Of a DNA stretch of 64,000 nucleotides, positions 15,042-23,756 are shown in pieces; positions within the stretch are counted from its first letter, which is position 1, and each line of letters opens with the position of its first letter. Source of the stretch: JAWVFM01 sp963823245 (GTDB lineage: Bacteria > Actinomycetota > Thermoleophilia > Solirubrobacterales > 70-9); assembly GCA_963823245.1 (NCBI GenBank), contig CAWGKQ010000010.1:62001-126000 (forward strand). Reading direction: 5' to 3'. The position numbers were made by a program, and so were the translations under genes. Under the pieces are notes generated by a model that saw nothing but the letters and a program-made list of their open reading frames with translations, was not told where the DNA came from and searched no databases.

Positions 15042-17537
15042 ATGTCAGATACCACCGGAGTTGCCGCGGGCGCGTCCACGCGGCTGAGCAGTGAGGAGAT
15101 CGAACGGGTCTCCGCGTTCTCCCGCGAGCCGATCCTGCTCGACGGCGAGGGGCCCGAGGACCTCACGCCCGGCACGGCGCGCCGCATGGCGGTCGACGCC
15201 GCGCTCGCCGAGCTCGACGAGGGAGCGGAGGCGCCCTCGTTCGAGTGGCGCCGCAACTACTCGCTCGTTCTCGGCCTCGAGCGCCTGCTCGACTCCGAGC
15301 GCGCCACGCTCCTGGACGGCGCCGAGCTGTCCGAACACCAGGTCGACGCGCTCTCGGGGACCCTCGCGGCGCTCGTGGCAGACCTCGAGGACCCCGGGTC
15401 GAACGGGCGCGCGAACGGCGACGTCGCCGCTCGCGCCGGGCCGAACGGGGCCTCCGCCGACGCTGAGGAGGCAAACGGCGCCGCGACGGTGAACGGCGCC
15501 GAGGAGGCCGACGACGCGCTCGCGCCCGACGAGGAGGAGCCCGTCGATTGGGAGGAGCCGGGCGCCGAGGACGAGGAGGCGATCTCGGAGGCCCCCGACG
15601 ATCCCGGCGCGGACCGTCGCTTCTGGTTCGAGCACGCGACGGGGGCCGGCAAGACCGTCGCCGCCGTCGGCTTCGTCGAGGCCTCGCGCACCGGCGGCAT
15701 CCTCATTCTCACCCACCGCCGCAACCTCGTCGACCAGTTCATCGGCGAGATCTCCGACCGCGGGTACGCGGACCGCCTCTCGCCGCCGCTCCTGAACGGC
15801 ACCGACCACCCGTACGGCCCGGTCACGGTCGAGACCTACCAGTGGTTCGTGCGCAACGCCGGACGCGTATCCGACGTCTACTCGATCGTCATCTGCGACG
15901 AGGCGCACACCGCGCTCGGCGAGAAGACCAGCGCCTGCATTCGCCAGTTGCCAGGTCCGGTCTTCATCGGTATGACGGCGACGGGCGCGCTCATCGCCCG
16001 CCACGTCGCCGACCTCTTCCCCACACAGACCTCCCGCTTCGACCTCGCCCAGGCGGCCCGACGCGGCGTCATCGCGCCCCTTCGCTGCATCCGCATCCCG
16101 CCCGGCCCGGGGGTTCGCACCCTCGCCAAGGTGCCGCTGCGGCGCGGAGAGGTCGACCAGGACTTCGACCAGGAGGAGCTGGCGAAGCTCCTCGACCAGG
16201 GGCCCTTCAACGTGGCGATCGCGGACCTCTACCGATCGCGCTTCCGCCGCGTCCCCGGCGTGATCTACACGGCAGGCGTCAAGCACGCGAACAACGTCGC
16301 GAAGGCGCTTCGGGAGGCGGGAATCAACGCCCGCGCCGTCTCGGGGGAGACGCCGAAGCGCGAGCTCGCCGAGATCCTCGCCGCCTTCGAGCGCGGCGAG
16401 GTCGACGTGCTCTGCAACGCGATGCTCCTCGCCGAGGGCTGGAACTCACCTCGCGCGACGATCTGCATGCATCTCGCGCCCACCGCGTCACGGCGCGTCT
16501 ACCAGCAACGCGTGGGGCGCGTGACGCGCCGCAACCCCGGCAAGGAGTCGGGGCTCGTCATCGACTTCGTCCATCCGGCCACGACCCACGATGAGACGAT
16601 CGTCACCCTTCACAGCCTGCTCGACCGCGACGTCTATCGCGGCGGCGCGGTGGTCGTGGGGCCGGTCCGCAGGGGTCGAGGCCGCCGGATCAGGGTCGAG
16701 CGGCGAATCGTCCCGGTCTCCGACGATCCCGAGCGACGTCTCGCCGTGCTGGAGCGCGAGCTCTGGCGGATCGCGGTCGAGAACCTGAACTACTCCGAGC
16801 AGCACGCCTGGGCGGCCCTCGCCGGCGCCCGCGTCACCTCGGCCAACTGGCGCCGCGCCAAGGCCATGCTCCAGCACGATCAGGCGAAGGAGCTGCGTCG
16901 CCGCTTCCTCGTCACCTGCGTCCAGCGCAACCGCAACCACCAGCTGCGGCTGAAGGCGCTCGACGAGATCGCGGTCCTGCGGGAGGCCGAGCCCTTCGAC
17001 GACGCGGTCGACGTGGTCGCCACCTGGCCGCGCGACGAGCGCCGCGCGGGCGCGAAGGTGTTGCTACAGGCCCTCGCCGAGCGCCGCATCGGCCGCCGCG
17101 ACCAGGCGCAGGCCTGGGTCTGGCGACTCGCCGAGACGACCCGTGACCTCCACGAGCAGTACGCCGTGCAGCGCTGGCCGGAGACGAAGCGCCTGCTCGG
17201 CCTCTTCGTCAACTCCTCGGGTCGCGCCCACGGCCGCAATGCCCGCCGCCTCGTGCACGCCGCTCGCCAGCAGGATCGCCGCCTCGCGATCGCGCTGCTC
17301 GCCGCGGCAGTGGCGCACACCCCCGAGGCCGAGGAGGTGCTGCGCGGGGCGCGGATGCGAATGGCGCGCAAGCCCTCCGCAGTCGCGCGGGAGCTCCTGC
17401 GCAACTTCCCGAAGTCCGGCTCGAAGCGCCGCAGGCGGCGCGGGAAGGGCGAGGCGAACGGCGACGAGGCCGGCAGCAACGGACGCGAGAAGCTCGCCGA
17501 CACCGAGGACGCCGTGACCGAGGCGCCCGAGGACTGA
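15042..17537 (+). CDS. DEAD/DEAH superfamily II helicase with acidic insertion
   Basis: 831 residues. An N-terminal helical region leads to a Q-motif-like LSEHQVDALSGTL (about 105). A highly acidic, Asn/Gly/Ala-rich stretch of about 75 residues follows, likely disordered, before Walker A in FEHATGAGKT (about 193-202), DEAH (VICDEAHTAL), the SAT-equivalent GMTATG and the RecA-2 motifs NAMLLAEGWN and QQRVGRVTRR. The C-terminal third is Arg-rich and helical, ending in a basic then acidic tail. Resembles RadD/ResIII-type helicases; the nucleic acid target is unknown. Confidence 0.85.
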   Translation: MSDTTGVAAGASTRLSSEEIERVSAFSREPILLDGEGPEDLTPGTARRMAVDAALAELDEGAEAPSFEWRRNYSLVLGLERLLDSERATLLDGAELSEHQVDALSGTLAALVADLEDPGSNGRANGDVAARAGPNGASADAEEANGAATVNGAEEADDALAPDEEEPVDWEEPGAEDEEAISEAPDDPGADRRFWFEHATGAGKTVAAVGFVEASRTGGILILTHRRNLVDQFIGEISDRGYADRLSPPLLNGTDHPYGPVTVETYQWFVRNAGRVSDVYSIVICDEAHTALGEKTSACIRQLPGPVFIGMTATGALIARHVADLFPTQTSRFDLAQAARRGVIAPLRCIRIPPGPGVRTLAKVPLRRGEVDQDFDQEELAKLLDQGPFNVAIADLYRSRFRRVPGVIYTAGVKHANNVAKALREAGINARAVSGETPKRELAEILAAFERGEVDVLCNAMLLAEGWNSPRATICMHLAPTASRRVYQQRVGRVTRRNPGKESGLVIDFVHPATTHDETIVTLHSLLDRDVYRGGAVVVGPVRRGRGRRIRVERRIVPVSDDPERRLAVLERELWRIAVENLNYSEQHAWAALAGARVTSANWRRAKAMLQHDQAKELRRRFLVTCVQRNRNHQLRLKALDEIAVLREAEPFDDAVDVVATWPRDERRAGAKVLLQALAERRIGRRDQAQAWVWRLAETTRDLHEQYAVQRWPETKRLLGLFVNSSGRAHGRNARRLVHAARQQDRRLAIALLAAAVAHTPEAEEVLRGARMRMARKPSAVARELLRNFPKSGSKRRRRRGKGEANGDEAGSNGREKLADTEDAVTEAPED

Positions 17538-17543
17538 GCCGCG

Positions 17544-17963
17544 GTGTCGGAGCCGTGCCTCACCGGCGGCTGCCTCTGCGGCGGAGTCCGCTTCGAGCTC
17601 AACGAGCCGGCGCCGGGCGCCGGCTACTGCCATTGCACCCGCTGCCGGCGCCGAACCGGCAGTGCGTCATCGGCGCAGGCGCGAATCGACGGTGGGACGT
17701 TTCGGCTGCTGCGCGGCGAGGAGCTGATCAAGGCCTGGCGGCACCCCGATGGCGGGTTCGAGAAGTGCTTCTGCCGCGAGTGCGGCGCGCATCTCTTCAG
17801 CCGCAACCCCGAGGACCCGCACGAAATGAGCATCCGCATGGGGGCCTTCGACGGCGACCCCGGCGTACGGCCGAGCTGGCGCGCGTTCGTGGCCTACGCG
17901 GCGCCGTGGGAGCCGATCCCGGACGACGGCTTGGAGCGCTACGACGAGGGCAAGCCGCGCTGA
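17544..17963 (+). CDS. GFA family protein (CENP-V/Gfa zinc fold)
   Basis: 139 residues. Zinc-binding cysteines appear as GGCLCGGVRF (about 8-17), YCHCTRCRRRTGS (about 28-40) and KCFCRECGAHLFSR (about 74-87), the signature of glutathione-dependent formaldehyde-activating-like (Gfa) proteins. Enzymatic role uncertain. GTG 17544 lies six bases after the helicase stop, suggesting co-transcription. The C-terminal 25 bases overlap the convergent birA gene. Confidence 0.88.
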   Translation: MSEPCLTGGCLCGGVRFELNEPAPGAGYCHCTRCRRRTGSASSAQARIDGGTFRLLRGEELIKAWRHPDGGFEKCFCRECGAHLFSRNPEDPHEMSIRMGAFDGDPGVRPSWRAFVAYAAPWEPIPDDGLERYDEGKPR

Positions 17964-18679
17964 GGCACCGCGAGCTGAACCTCGCCGGCCCCGAGCGCGA
18001 CGACGCCGCCGGCGTCGGCATCGACGAGCAGGCTGCCGCTCTCATCGATTCCCGCAGCCAGGCCAGCGCCGGACGCGGTTGCGCCGCCAGCTCCTTCCCA
18101 GCCGACTCGCCGACCCCGCAGCGCATCTCGTCGGTTGAAGGTGGACACGACCTTCTCGTCCGGCGCCTCGACCCACGCGTCCAGCTGCTCGCAAAGCGAC
18201 TCAAGCATCGCTGCCGGGGTGACTCCACGGCCGACCGACGTCGCCGCCCATCGCAGGTCGTCGGGGAAGGCGTCGTCGGCGATGGCCAGGTTGATTCCCA
18301 CCCCGATCACCGCCCACTCGGGTGGCCGCGCCTCGATCAGCACGCCGGCGACCTTCCTCTTCTCGATCCAAACGTCGTTTGGCCACTTGACCCGGCATTC
18401 GACCGGCGCGAGCGCCTCGATCGCCTCGCACGCCGCCAGCGGGACGGCGAGCGGCAGCAGGGAGTGACGCGTGTCGAGGGGCCGCAGGATTGCGCTCGCC
18501 AGCAATGCGGTCCCGGGCGGCGCGCTCCAGCGCCGGCCGGAGCGGCCGCGGCCGGCGGTCTGCTCGTCGGCCGTCACGACGGTGCCGGACGGCGCACCGG
18601 CGGACGCGAGCTCGCGAGCGACGTCGTTCGTGGAGCCGGCGACGCGGAGATGCCGGCGCGGTTGGCCAAGCGGGTTCAT
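17939..18679 (-). CDS. birA: biotin--[acetyl-CoA-carboxylase] ligase
   Basis: 246 residues; activates biotin with ATP and attaches it to carboxylase carrier domains. The motifs are STNDVARELA, the biotinyl-AMP loop GRGRSGRRW (about 46-54), KWPNDVWIEKRKVAGVLIEA and GVGINLA. There is no N-terminal DNA-binding domain, so this is a class I ligase and not a repressor. The gene runs tail-to-tail into the GFA gene with a 25-bp coding overlap at the 3' ends. Confidence 0.93.
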   Translation of the reverse strand: MNPLGQPRRHLRVAGSTNDVARELASAGAPSGTVVTADEQTAGRGRSGRRWSAPPGTALLASAILRPLDTRHSLLPLAVPLAACEAIEALAPVECRVKWPNDVWIEKRKVAGVLIEARPPEWAVIGVGINLAIADDAFPDDLRWAATSVGRGVTPAAMLESLCEQLDAWVEAPDEKVVSTFNRRDALRGRRVGWEGAGGATASGAGLAAGIDESGSLLVDADAGGVVALGAGEVQLAVPQRGLPSS

Positions 18680-18758
18680 CTCATGCAGATGAGATCGAGC
18701 CGAACCGGACGAAGCCGGCGGGCCCACCGCTCGTCGTCGCTGGAGGATTCGGCGATAT

Positions 18759-19571
18759 TCATTCTCTCCGAAGGACGACCTCGTCGAGGGGGCCGAGGCC
18801 CAGGGCGGCAGCCGCGCTCCCCCGGTTGACGGCGAGCGCTGCGCTCCCGGACGAGTCGACGTAGAGGAGCAGCTCGCCGTCGGGAGCTTCGGCAAAGGTG
18901 CGCGTGAAGATCGCCTCGCGGTCCCCTTCCCCGGTGGCGACGCGCAGCGGGCGGCCGAGCCTGAGCCCGGATTCCGGAAGCCGTGCCTCGGCGAGGTCGA
19001 GGATCAGGTTCCCGAAGCCGTCGACGCGCGCGACGCGGGCCCTCACGACCGGCCCGGCCTCGATCAGCGCTGCCGAGACCTCGATCCGCACGAGGTCGGC
19101 GGGGTCGAGGGCCTCCCCGGCCTCGTCGAGCGACGCCCCGGCCGCGAGATGAGCCGCGACGGGGGCGAACACGTCGCGTCCGTGGAAGGTTGCCGAGATC
19201 GGCTCGAGGCGGAACCGGGAGAGCGTCACGTCGGCCGCCGCTACCGCGCCGCCAAGGCGCTCGGCCGCGGGCCAGAGGAGACCGTTGTCCGGGCCGACGA
19301 GCACCCGGTCGCCCTCCGCGACCCGCACCGCAACCGCCCGGCGCGGGGTGCCGACACCGGGATCGACGACCGCGAGGTGCACGCCTTCCGGCGCGTACGG
19401 GAGAGCGGCGGCGAGCATGAGTCCTGCCCCGCGGACGTCGTGCCGGTCGATCCCGTGGGTGAGGTCGATGACCGTGGCCTCGGGGACGATCCGCGCGATG
19501 ACGGCGCGGCAGACGCCCGCGAAATCGTCGCGATAGCCGTAGTCGCTCAGGAACGTGATCGGGCGGGCCAC
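18759..19571 (-). CDS. SAM hydroxide adenosyltransferase (DUF62)
   Basis: 270 residues. N-terminal FLSDYGYRDDFAGVCRAV, VIDLTHGIDRHDVRGAG, VVDPGVGTPRRAVAVR and TFHGRDVFAPVAAHLA are diagnostic of the DUF62/fluorinase-chlorinase superfamily; bacterial members generally hydrolyse S-adenosylmethionine to adenosine and methionine. The C-terminal beta-barrel includes VDGFGNLILD. GTG 19571 fits a minus-strand TACAAC-like -10 a few bases upstream. Intact. Confidence 0.9.
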   Translation of the reverse strand: MARPITFLSDYGYRDDFAGVCRAVIARIVPEATVIDLTHGIDRHDVRGAGLMLAAALPYAPEGVHLAVVDPGVGTPRRAVAVRVAEGDRVLVGPDNGLLWPAAERLGGAVAAADVTLSRFRLEPISATFHGRDVFAPVAAHLAAGASLDEAGEALDPADLVRIEVSAALIEAGPVVRARVARVDGFGNLILDLAEARLPESGLRLGRPLRVATGEGDREAIFTRTFAEAPDGELLLYVDSSGSAALAVNRGSAAAALGLGPLDEVVLRRE

Positions 19572-19590
19572 CGGCCCAGTTGTAGCGGGA

Positions 19591-19710
19591 TTAGGCCGCG
19601 ATCGGCGCCGGCCGCCCCAGGAGGTAGCCCTGGCAGTAGTCGACGCCCGAATCGTGGAGCAGCTGGAGCGTCGTGGTGTCCTCGATCCCCTCGGCGACCG
19701 TGCGGGCTCC
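19591..19710 (-). pseudogene. EAL-domain C-terminal remnant
   Basis: A 39-codon open fragment ending in TAA reads TVAEGIEDTTTLQLLHDSG, then VDYCQGYLLGRPAPIAA. This is the conserved end of an EAL (c-di-GMP phosphodiesterase) domain. A stop codon closes the frame immediately upstream (TGA at 19711-19713, minus). Nothing else of an EAL protein is present, so it is a gene remnant between the SAM hydroxide adenosyltransferase and the hem operon. Confidence 0.8.
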
Positions 19711-19733
19711 TCAGGCCCGAGCGACTCAGATTG

Positions 19734-21260
19734 CTAGGCGTCAACCGACTGCCGCGCGACCACGTCCGCAAGCAAGGCGTCGACCAGGCCTCCGACGTCG
19801 TGCTGAACCGCCTCAACCGCGACCTCCAGGCCCGCCTCCCGCGCCGTCTCGCTCGTGATCGGGCCGATCGAGACCACCCGGGCCCCGTCGGGCATCTCGT
19901 CATTCAGCGCTCCGACCAGGTTGCGCACGGTGGAGGACGACGTGAAGGTGACGTAGTCAGCGTCCTGGGCCGCCTCGACGGCAGCCGGATCCGGCGGTTC
20001 GGCCACGGTCTCATACAGGGCGACGACGTCGACCTCGGCGCCCCGCTCGCGGAGCGCATCCGGGAGAACGTCGCGCGCCTCGGCGGCGCGGGCGACGAGC
20101 ACCGGCTTGCCCCGCACCGGCACCTGCTCGAGCGCTTCTGCGAGGGCCTCCGCGACGAAGCGCTCGGGCACCACGTCGGCGATCACGCCGCGCTCCCGCA
20201 GCGCCGACGCGGTCCCGGGGCCGATCGCCGAGACGGTCGCGCTCGCGAGGGCGCGCGCGTCGCGGCCCTGGGCCGCCATCGCGTCGAAGAGCAGGCGCAC
20301 CCCGTTCGGGCTCGTGAGGCACACGAGAGCGTAGGAATGGATGCTCGCGACGGCCGAGCGCACCTCCTCGGAATCGATTCGCGGCACGATCCGGATCGCC
20401 GGGAGCTCGACCACGTCGGCGCCGAGCGAGCGCAGGCGGGCCGCCAGGCCGCTCGCCTGCGCCCTGGCGCGGGTGACGACGACCCTGCGCGCATGAAGGG
20501 GCCGGCGCTCGAGCCACGCGATCTGCTCGCGCCGTGCCGCGACGGGGCCGATGACGACGATGGCGGGCGCCCTGAGCCTCGCGCGCTCCACCTCGCCCGG
20601 AAGCTCTGCCAGGGTGGAGGCGACCGTGCGCTGCCCGGGCAGGGTCCCCCGCTCGACCGCCGCGGCCGGCTCGCCTCGATTGCGCCCCGCTGCGATCAGG
20701 CGCTCGGCGATTTCGCCGAGGCGTTTCACGCCCATGTAGAGGACGAGCGTGCCGGGAAAGCGCGCGAGAGCGTCCCAGTCGAGCGCCGAGGATTCCTTCT
20801 CCGGATCCTCGTGGCCGGTGACGAAGGCGACCGCGGAGGCGTCGTCGCGATGGGTGACGGGGATCCCCGCGTAGGCCGGCGCGGCGACTCCGGCGGTCAC
20901 GCCTGGGACCACCTCGAACGGAACGCCCGCCGAGGCGAGCGCCTCCGCCTCCTCGCCGCCCCGGCCGAAGACGAACGGGTCGCCCCCCTTCAGGCGCACG
21001 ACGCTGCGGCCCGCCCTCGCGAGGTCGATCAGCCTCGAGCCAATCTCCTCCTGGGAGACCTCGGCGGTCCCCGGCCGCTTGCCGACGTCCACCAGCTCGG
21101 CGTCGGCACGAGCCGCGTCGAGGAGACCGGGCGGGATCAGGCGGTCGTGGAGGACCGCATCGGCGCTCGCGACGAGCTCGAGCGCGCGGACCGTCACCAA
21201 GCCCGGGTCCCCGGGCCCGGCTCCGACGAGGTAGACGACGCCGGCGCGCGCGGCGCTCAC
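19734..21260 (-). CDS. cobA-hemD: uroporphyrinogen-III C-methyltransferase / uroporphyrinogen-III synthase fusion
   Basis: About 508 residues, two enzymes in one chain. Residues ~5-250 are SUMT (CobA): VYLVGAGPGDPGLVTVRALE, VVRLKGGDPFVFGRGGEE, AYAGIPVTHRD and ALARFPGTLVLYMGVK, adding two methyls to uroporphyrinogen III. Residues ~260-505 are HemD: RRVVVTRARAQASGLAARL, LVCLTSPNGVRLLFDAM and YVTFTSSSTVRNLV, which closes the tetrapyrrole ring. The fusion thus stands at the branch to siroheme/cobalamin. Start GTG 21260 overlaps the end of hemC and has a GGAGG nearby. Last gene of the ccm-hem operon. Confidence 0.93.
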   Translation of the reverse strand: MSAARAGVVYLVGAGPGDPGLVTVRALELVASADAVLHDRLIPPGLLDAARADAELVDVGKRPGTAEVSQEEIGSRLIDLARAGRSVVRLKGGDPFVFGRGGEEAEALASAGVPFEVVPGVTAGVAAPAYAGIPVTHRDDASAVAFVTGHEDPEKESSALDWDALARFPGTLVLYMGVKRLGEIAERLIAAGRNRGEPAAAVERGTLPGQRTVASTLAELPGEVERARLRAPAIVVIGPVAARREQIAWLERRPLHARRVVVTRARAQASGLAARLRSLGADVVELPAIRIVPRIDSEEVRSAVASIHSYALVCLTSPNGVRLLFDAMAAQGRDARALASATVSAIGPGTASALRERGVIADVVPERFVAEALAEALEQVPVRGKPVLVARAAEARDVLPDALRERGAEVDVVALYETVAEPPDPAAVEAAQDADYVTFTSSSTVRNLVGALNDEMPDGARVVSIGPITSETAREAGLEVAVEAVQHDVGGLVDALLADVVARQSVDA

Positions 21261-22213
21261 ATCCCCTCCAGTTCGCGCTCGGCCAGGCATCGGCTCTTTG
21301 TTCGAGCCTCGCGCTCACGACGGCTTCCTCGCCGGCCCGTTCGAGGATTTCGCGCGCGCCCGCCGCCAGCATCCGCTCGGCCAGGGCCTCGCCGAGGGCG
21401 GCGGGCTGGTCGGAATCGCCCTCCACGCGGTCGCGGACCCACTCGGACCCGTCGGGCAGGCCGGCGAACCCGTGGACGGTGAGAATCCCGTCGCCCGAGG
21501 CGCGCGCAGACCCCGACGGGTGTGTCGCAGGTCGCATCGAGGGCCGCCACCGCCGCGCGCTCGGCCGTGAGCTCCACGAGGGCGGAGCGGTCGGTGATTG
21601 AAGCGGCGAAGGCGACCGCCTCCGCCGCGCCCTCGCGCACCTGCAGGGCGAGCGCTCCCTGGCCCGCGGCCGGAGTCATCTCCTCGATCCCGAATGCGAA
21701 CGCCACCTCGCCGTCGCGACCGAGCCGCCGCAGGCCCGCCAGCGCCAGCACCAGCCCGTCGCAGTCCCCCTCGGACAGCTTGCGAAGGCGCGTGTCGACG
21801 TTGCCGCGAAGCTCGAGGATCTCGAGATCCGGGCGCGCGGCCGCGAGCTGTGCGCGGCGGCGCAGGCTCGCGGTCCCGATGCGCGCGCCCTCGGGGACGT
21901 CGGCGAGCGAGCTCGCCGATCCTATGTAGGCGTCTGAGGGATCCTCGCGCGCGGGCACCCCGGCCAGGGCGAGTCCGCGGGTGCCGTCGCCGGGCAGGTC
22001 CTTCGCCGAATGCACGCCGATTTCCGCGTCGCCCGCCAGCAGGGCCGACTCGACGCCGCGCACGAAGCGCGACTTGTCCCCGGGCTCGTCGTCGGTCGAC
22101 CGCACCGCCGCCAGCTCGGCGCCCCCGAGCTGCGTCGCCACCGCCTCCGCCTGAGCCATCGCCAGGGCGCTGCCTCGCGTGGCGATGCGAAGCCCGGCGC
22201 CGGCCGGCGCCAC
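21257..22213 (-). CDS. hemC: porphobilinogen deaminase (two frameshifts)
   Basis: About 315 residues after correction. N-terminal RIATRGSALAMAQAEAVA, the ALLAGDAEIGVHSAKDLPG block, GTASLRRRAQLAAARPD and LRGNVDTRLRKL are typical HemC; the dipyrromethane cofactor region is seen as DATCDTPVG. The frame shifts near 21515 and returns near 21300; the C-terminal domain between reads GILTVHGFAGLPDGSEWV. Its GTG start shares a base with the hemA stop (TAGTG). The two compensating shifts suggest sequence error. Confidence 0.88.
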   Translation of the reverse strand: MAPAGAGLRIATRGSALAMAQAEAVATQLGGAELAAVRSTDDEPGDKSRFVRGVESALLAGDAEIGVHSAKDLPGDGTRGLALAGVPAREDPSDAYIGSASSLADVPEGARIGTASLRRRAQLAAARPDLEILELRGNVDTRLRKLSEGDCDGLVLALAGLRRLGRDGEVAFAFGIEEMTPAAGQGALALQVREGAAEAVAFAASITDRSALVELTAERAAVAALDATCDTPVGVCARLGRRDSHRPRVRRPARRVRVGPRPRGGRFRPARRPRRGPGRADAGGGRARNPRTGRRGSRREREARTKSRCLAERELEGM

Positions 22214-23556
22214 TAGCGCGAGGCGTCGCGCCGGCGCCGCTCGGATCCGATCGAGCGGACCTCGGCGTCGGCGTCGGCGAGCGGAGCCTCCTCGGGATCG
22301 AGCCCGAACAGCTCGCGCATGGCGTGAACGTAGACGTGGGAGTCCTCGTCGGTGCCGCGCTTCAGCCGCAGCGTCGGCTCGTGGAGGAGCCGGCTGGCGA
22401 CCGCGCGGGCAAGTGCCTCGACGCGAGCGCGGTCCGCGTCGCTGAGCGAGTCCCACCGGGACTCGTTCTCGGCCAGGACCGAGGTGACGACCTGGTCGGC
22501 GCGGCGCCGCAGCGCGGCGACCGTGGGAAGCGCGTCCTGCGTGCCGAGCCAGCGCTCGAACCGGGCGGCCTCGGAGCGAAGGAGCGCCTCCGCACGCCGC
22601 GCCTCGCCCTCGCGGCCGCTCGCGTTCCGCTCCACGACCGCCTGGAGGTCATCCATGTCGTGGACGCTCACGCCGGTGAGCTCGCGGCACGCCGGGTGGA
22701 TGTCGCGCGGGACCGCGAGGTCGATCAAGAGAAGCGGCTTGCCGTCGCGGGACGCGATGACCTCCGCGAGGGCGTCGTGCTCGATCACGTGATGTGGCGA
22801 GCTGGTCGACGCGACGACGATGTCGGCCGCCTCCATCTGCTCCGGCAGGTCCTCGAAGCGGACCGCGCGGCCGCCGAACCGCTGGGCCAGCCCGATCGCG
22901 CGGTCATAGCGGCGGTTTGCGATGAACACCGCCTCCAACCCGCGGGCCGCGAGGGCCCGGGCGGTGAGCTCGGCCGTCTCGCCCGCCCCCACGACGAGCA
23001 CCCGTCGCGCCGCCAGGTCGCCGAGCGTGCGCTGGGCCAGCTCGACGGCGACTTGGGGAACGGACAGCGCGCCCACGCTGACTCGGGTCTCCGAGCGAGC
23101 CCGCTTGCCGGCCGCGAGGGCTCCGCGGAAGAGGCGGTTGAGCACCGGACCGGTGACGCCCTCCACGAGCGCCAGCTCGTAGGCGCGCTTCACCTGGCCC
23201 TGCACCTCGGCCTCGCCGAGGATCATCGAGTCGAGGCCGGCGGCGACGCGGAAGAGCTGCATCGCCGCGTCGGCACCGCGCAGCGAGTAGAGGTGGCCGA
23301 CCAGCTCCGTCGGCCTGATGTCGGCCTCGCGCGCGAGGACTGTGAGCGCCTGCGACTCGGCGCCCACCGGGTCCGCCGCGAAGAGGTAGAGCTCGGTGCG
23401 GTTGCAGGTGGAGATCGCGGCCGCCTCGTGGACCTCGCCGGTCTCGGCGAGCTCTCGGATCACGCCGGCCGCGCGGCCCTCCGGGAGCGCCAGACGCTCG
23501 CGGAGCTCGAGCGGCGCGGTCTTGTGTGAGACGCCGAGGGCGAGCAGCTCGCTCAC
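22213..23556 (-). CDS. hemA: glutamyl-tRNA reductase
   Basis: 447 residues, first committed enzyme of C5 tetrapyrrole synthesis; reduces Glu-tRNA to glutamate-1-semialdehyde with NADPH. Catalytic domain with GVSHKTAPLELRERLAL and the nucleophile in STCNRTELYL (about 49-58), AGLDSMILGEAEVQGQVK, NADPH-binding VLVVGAGETAELTARAL, then the helical dimerisation domain. Intact. Its GTG overlaps the ccmD stop (GTGA), so it is translated with the ccm genes, similar in idea to the Bacillus hemA-hemX pairing where HemX is a CcsA-like membrane protein. Confidence 0.95.
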   Translation of the reverse strand: MSELLALGVSHKTAPLELRERLALPEGRAAGVIRELAETGEVHEAAAISTCNRTELYLFAADPVGAESQALTVLAREADIRPTELVGHLYSLRGADAAMQLFRVAAGLDSMILGEAEVQGQVKRAYELALVEGVTGPVLNRLFRGALAAGKRARSETRVSVGALSVPQVAVELAQRTLGDLAARRVLVVGAGETAELTARALAARGLEAVFIANRRYDRAIGLAQRFGGRAVRFEDLPEQMEAADIVVASTSSPHHVIEHDALAEVIASRDGKPLLLIDLAVPRDIHPACRELTGVSVHDMDDLQAVVERNASGREGEARRAEALLRSEAARFERWLGTQDALPTVAALRRRADQVVTSVLAENESRWDSLSDADRARVEALARAVASRLLHEPTLRLKRGTDEDSHVYVHAMRELFGLDPEEAPLADADAEVRSIGSERRRRDASR

Positions 23557-23756
23557 GCGGGTACCTCCTCACGGTCGGGCTCGGGCTGCGGCTCCGCGCT
23601 CCGGCGCTCTGCGAGGTCGGCCAGCTCGCCCAGCTCGCGATCGATGCGGGAGAGCCTCGCCGCCATGATCGAGACGTAGATCAGGAGCAGGACGAGGAAG
23701 ACGAGGTAGGCGGCGGCGACGTACTTGCCGGCCTCGTCGAGGGGCAGGGCGGGCAT
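23553..23756 (-). CDS. ccmD: CcmD-like small membrane protein
   Basis: 67 residues: a short N-terminal part (LPLDEAGKYVAAAYLVF), one membrane helix, then a charged cytoplasmic tail with AARLSRIDRELGELADLA. The size, the single helix with AAY...F...L, and its position right after ccmC (TGATG overlap at 23754-23758) fit CcmD, which holds the CcmABC heme complex together. Assignment rests on context more than on sequence identity. Confidence 0.75.
   Translation of the reverse strand: MPALPLDEAGKYVAAAYLVFLVLLLIYVSIMAARLSRIDRELGELADLAERRSAEPQPEPDREEVPA

Noticed and set aside
19149..21482. Very long open frame on the plus strand across the cobA-hemD/hemC region
   Set aside because: Arg/Asp-rich composition without family motifs; it is the complement of clearly conserved minus-strand enzymes in high-GC DNA.
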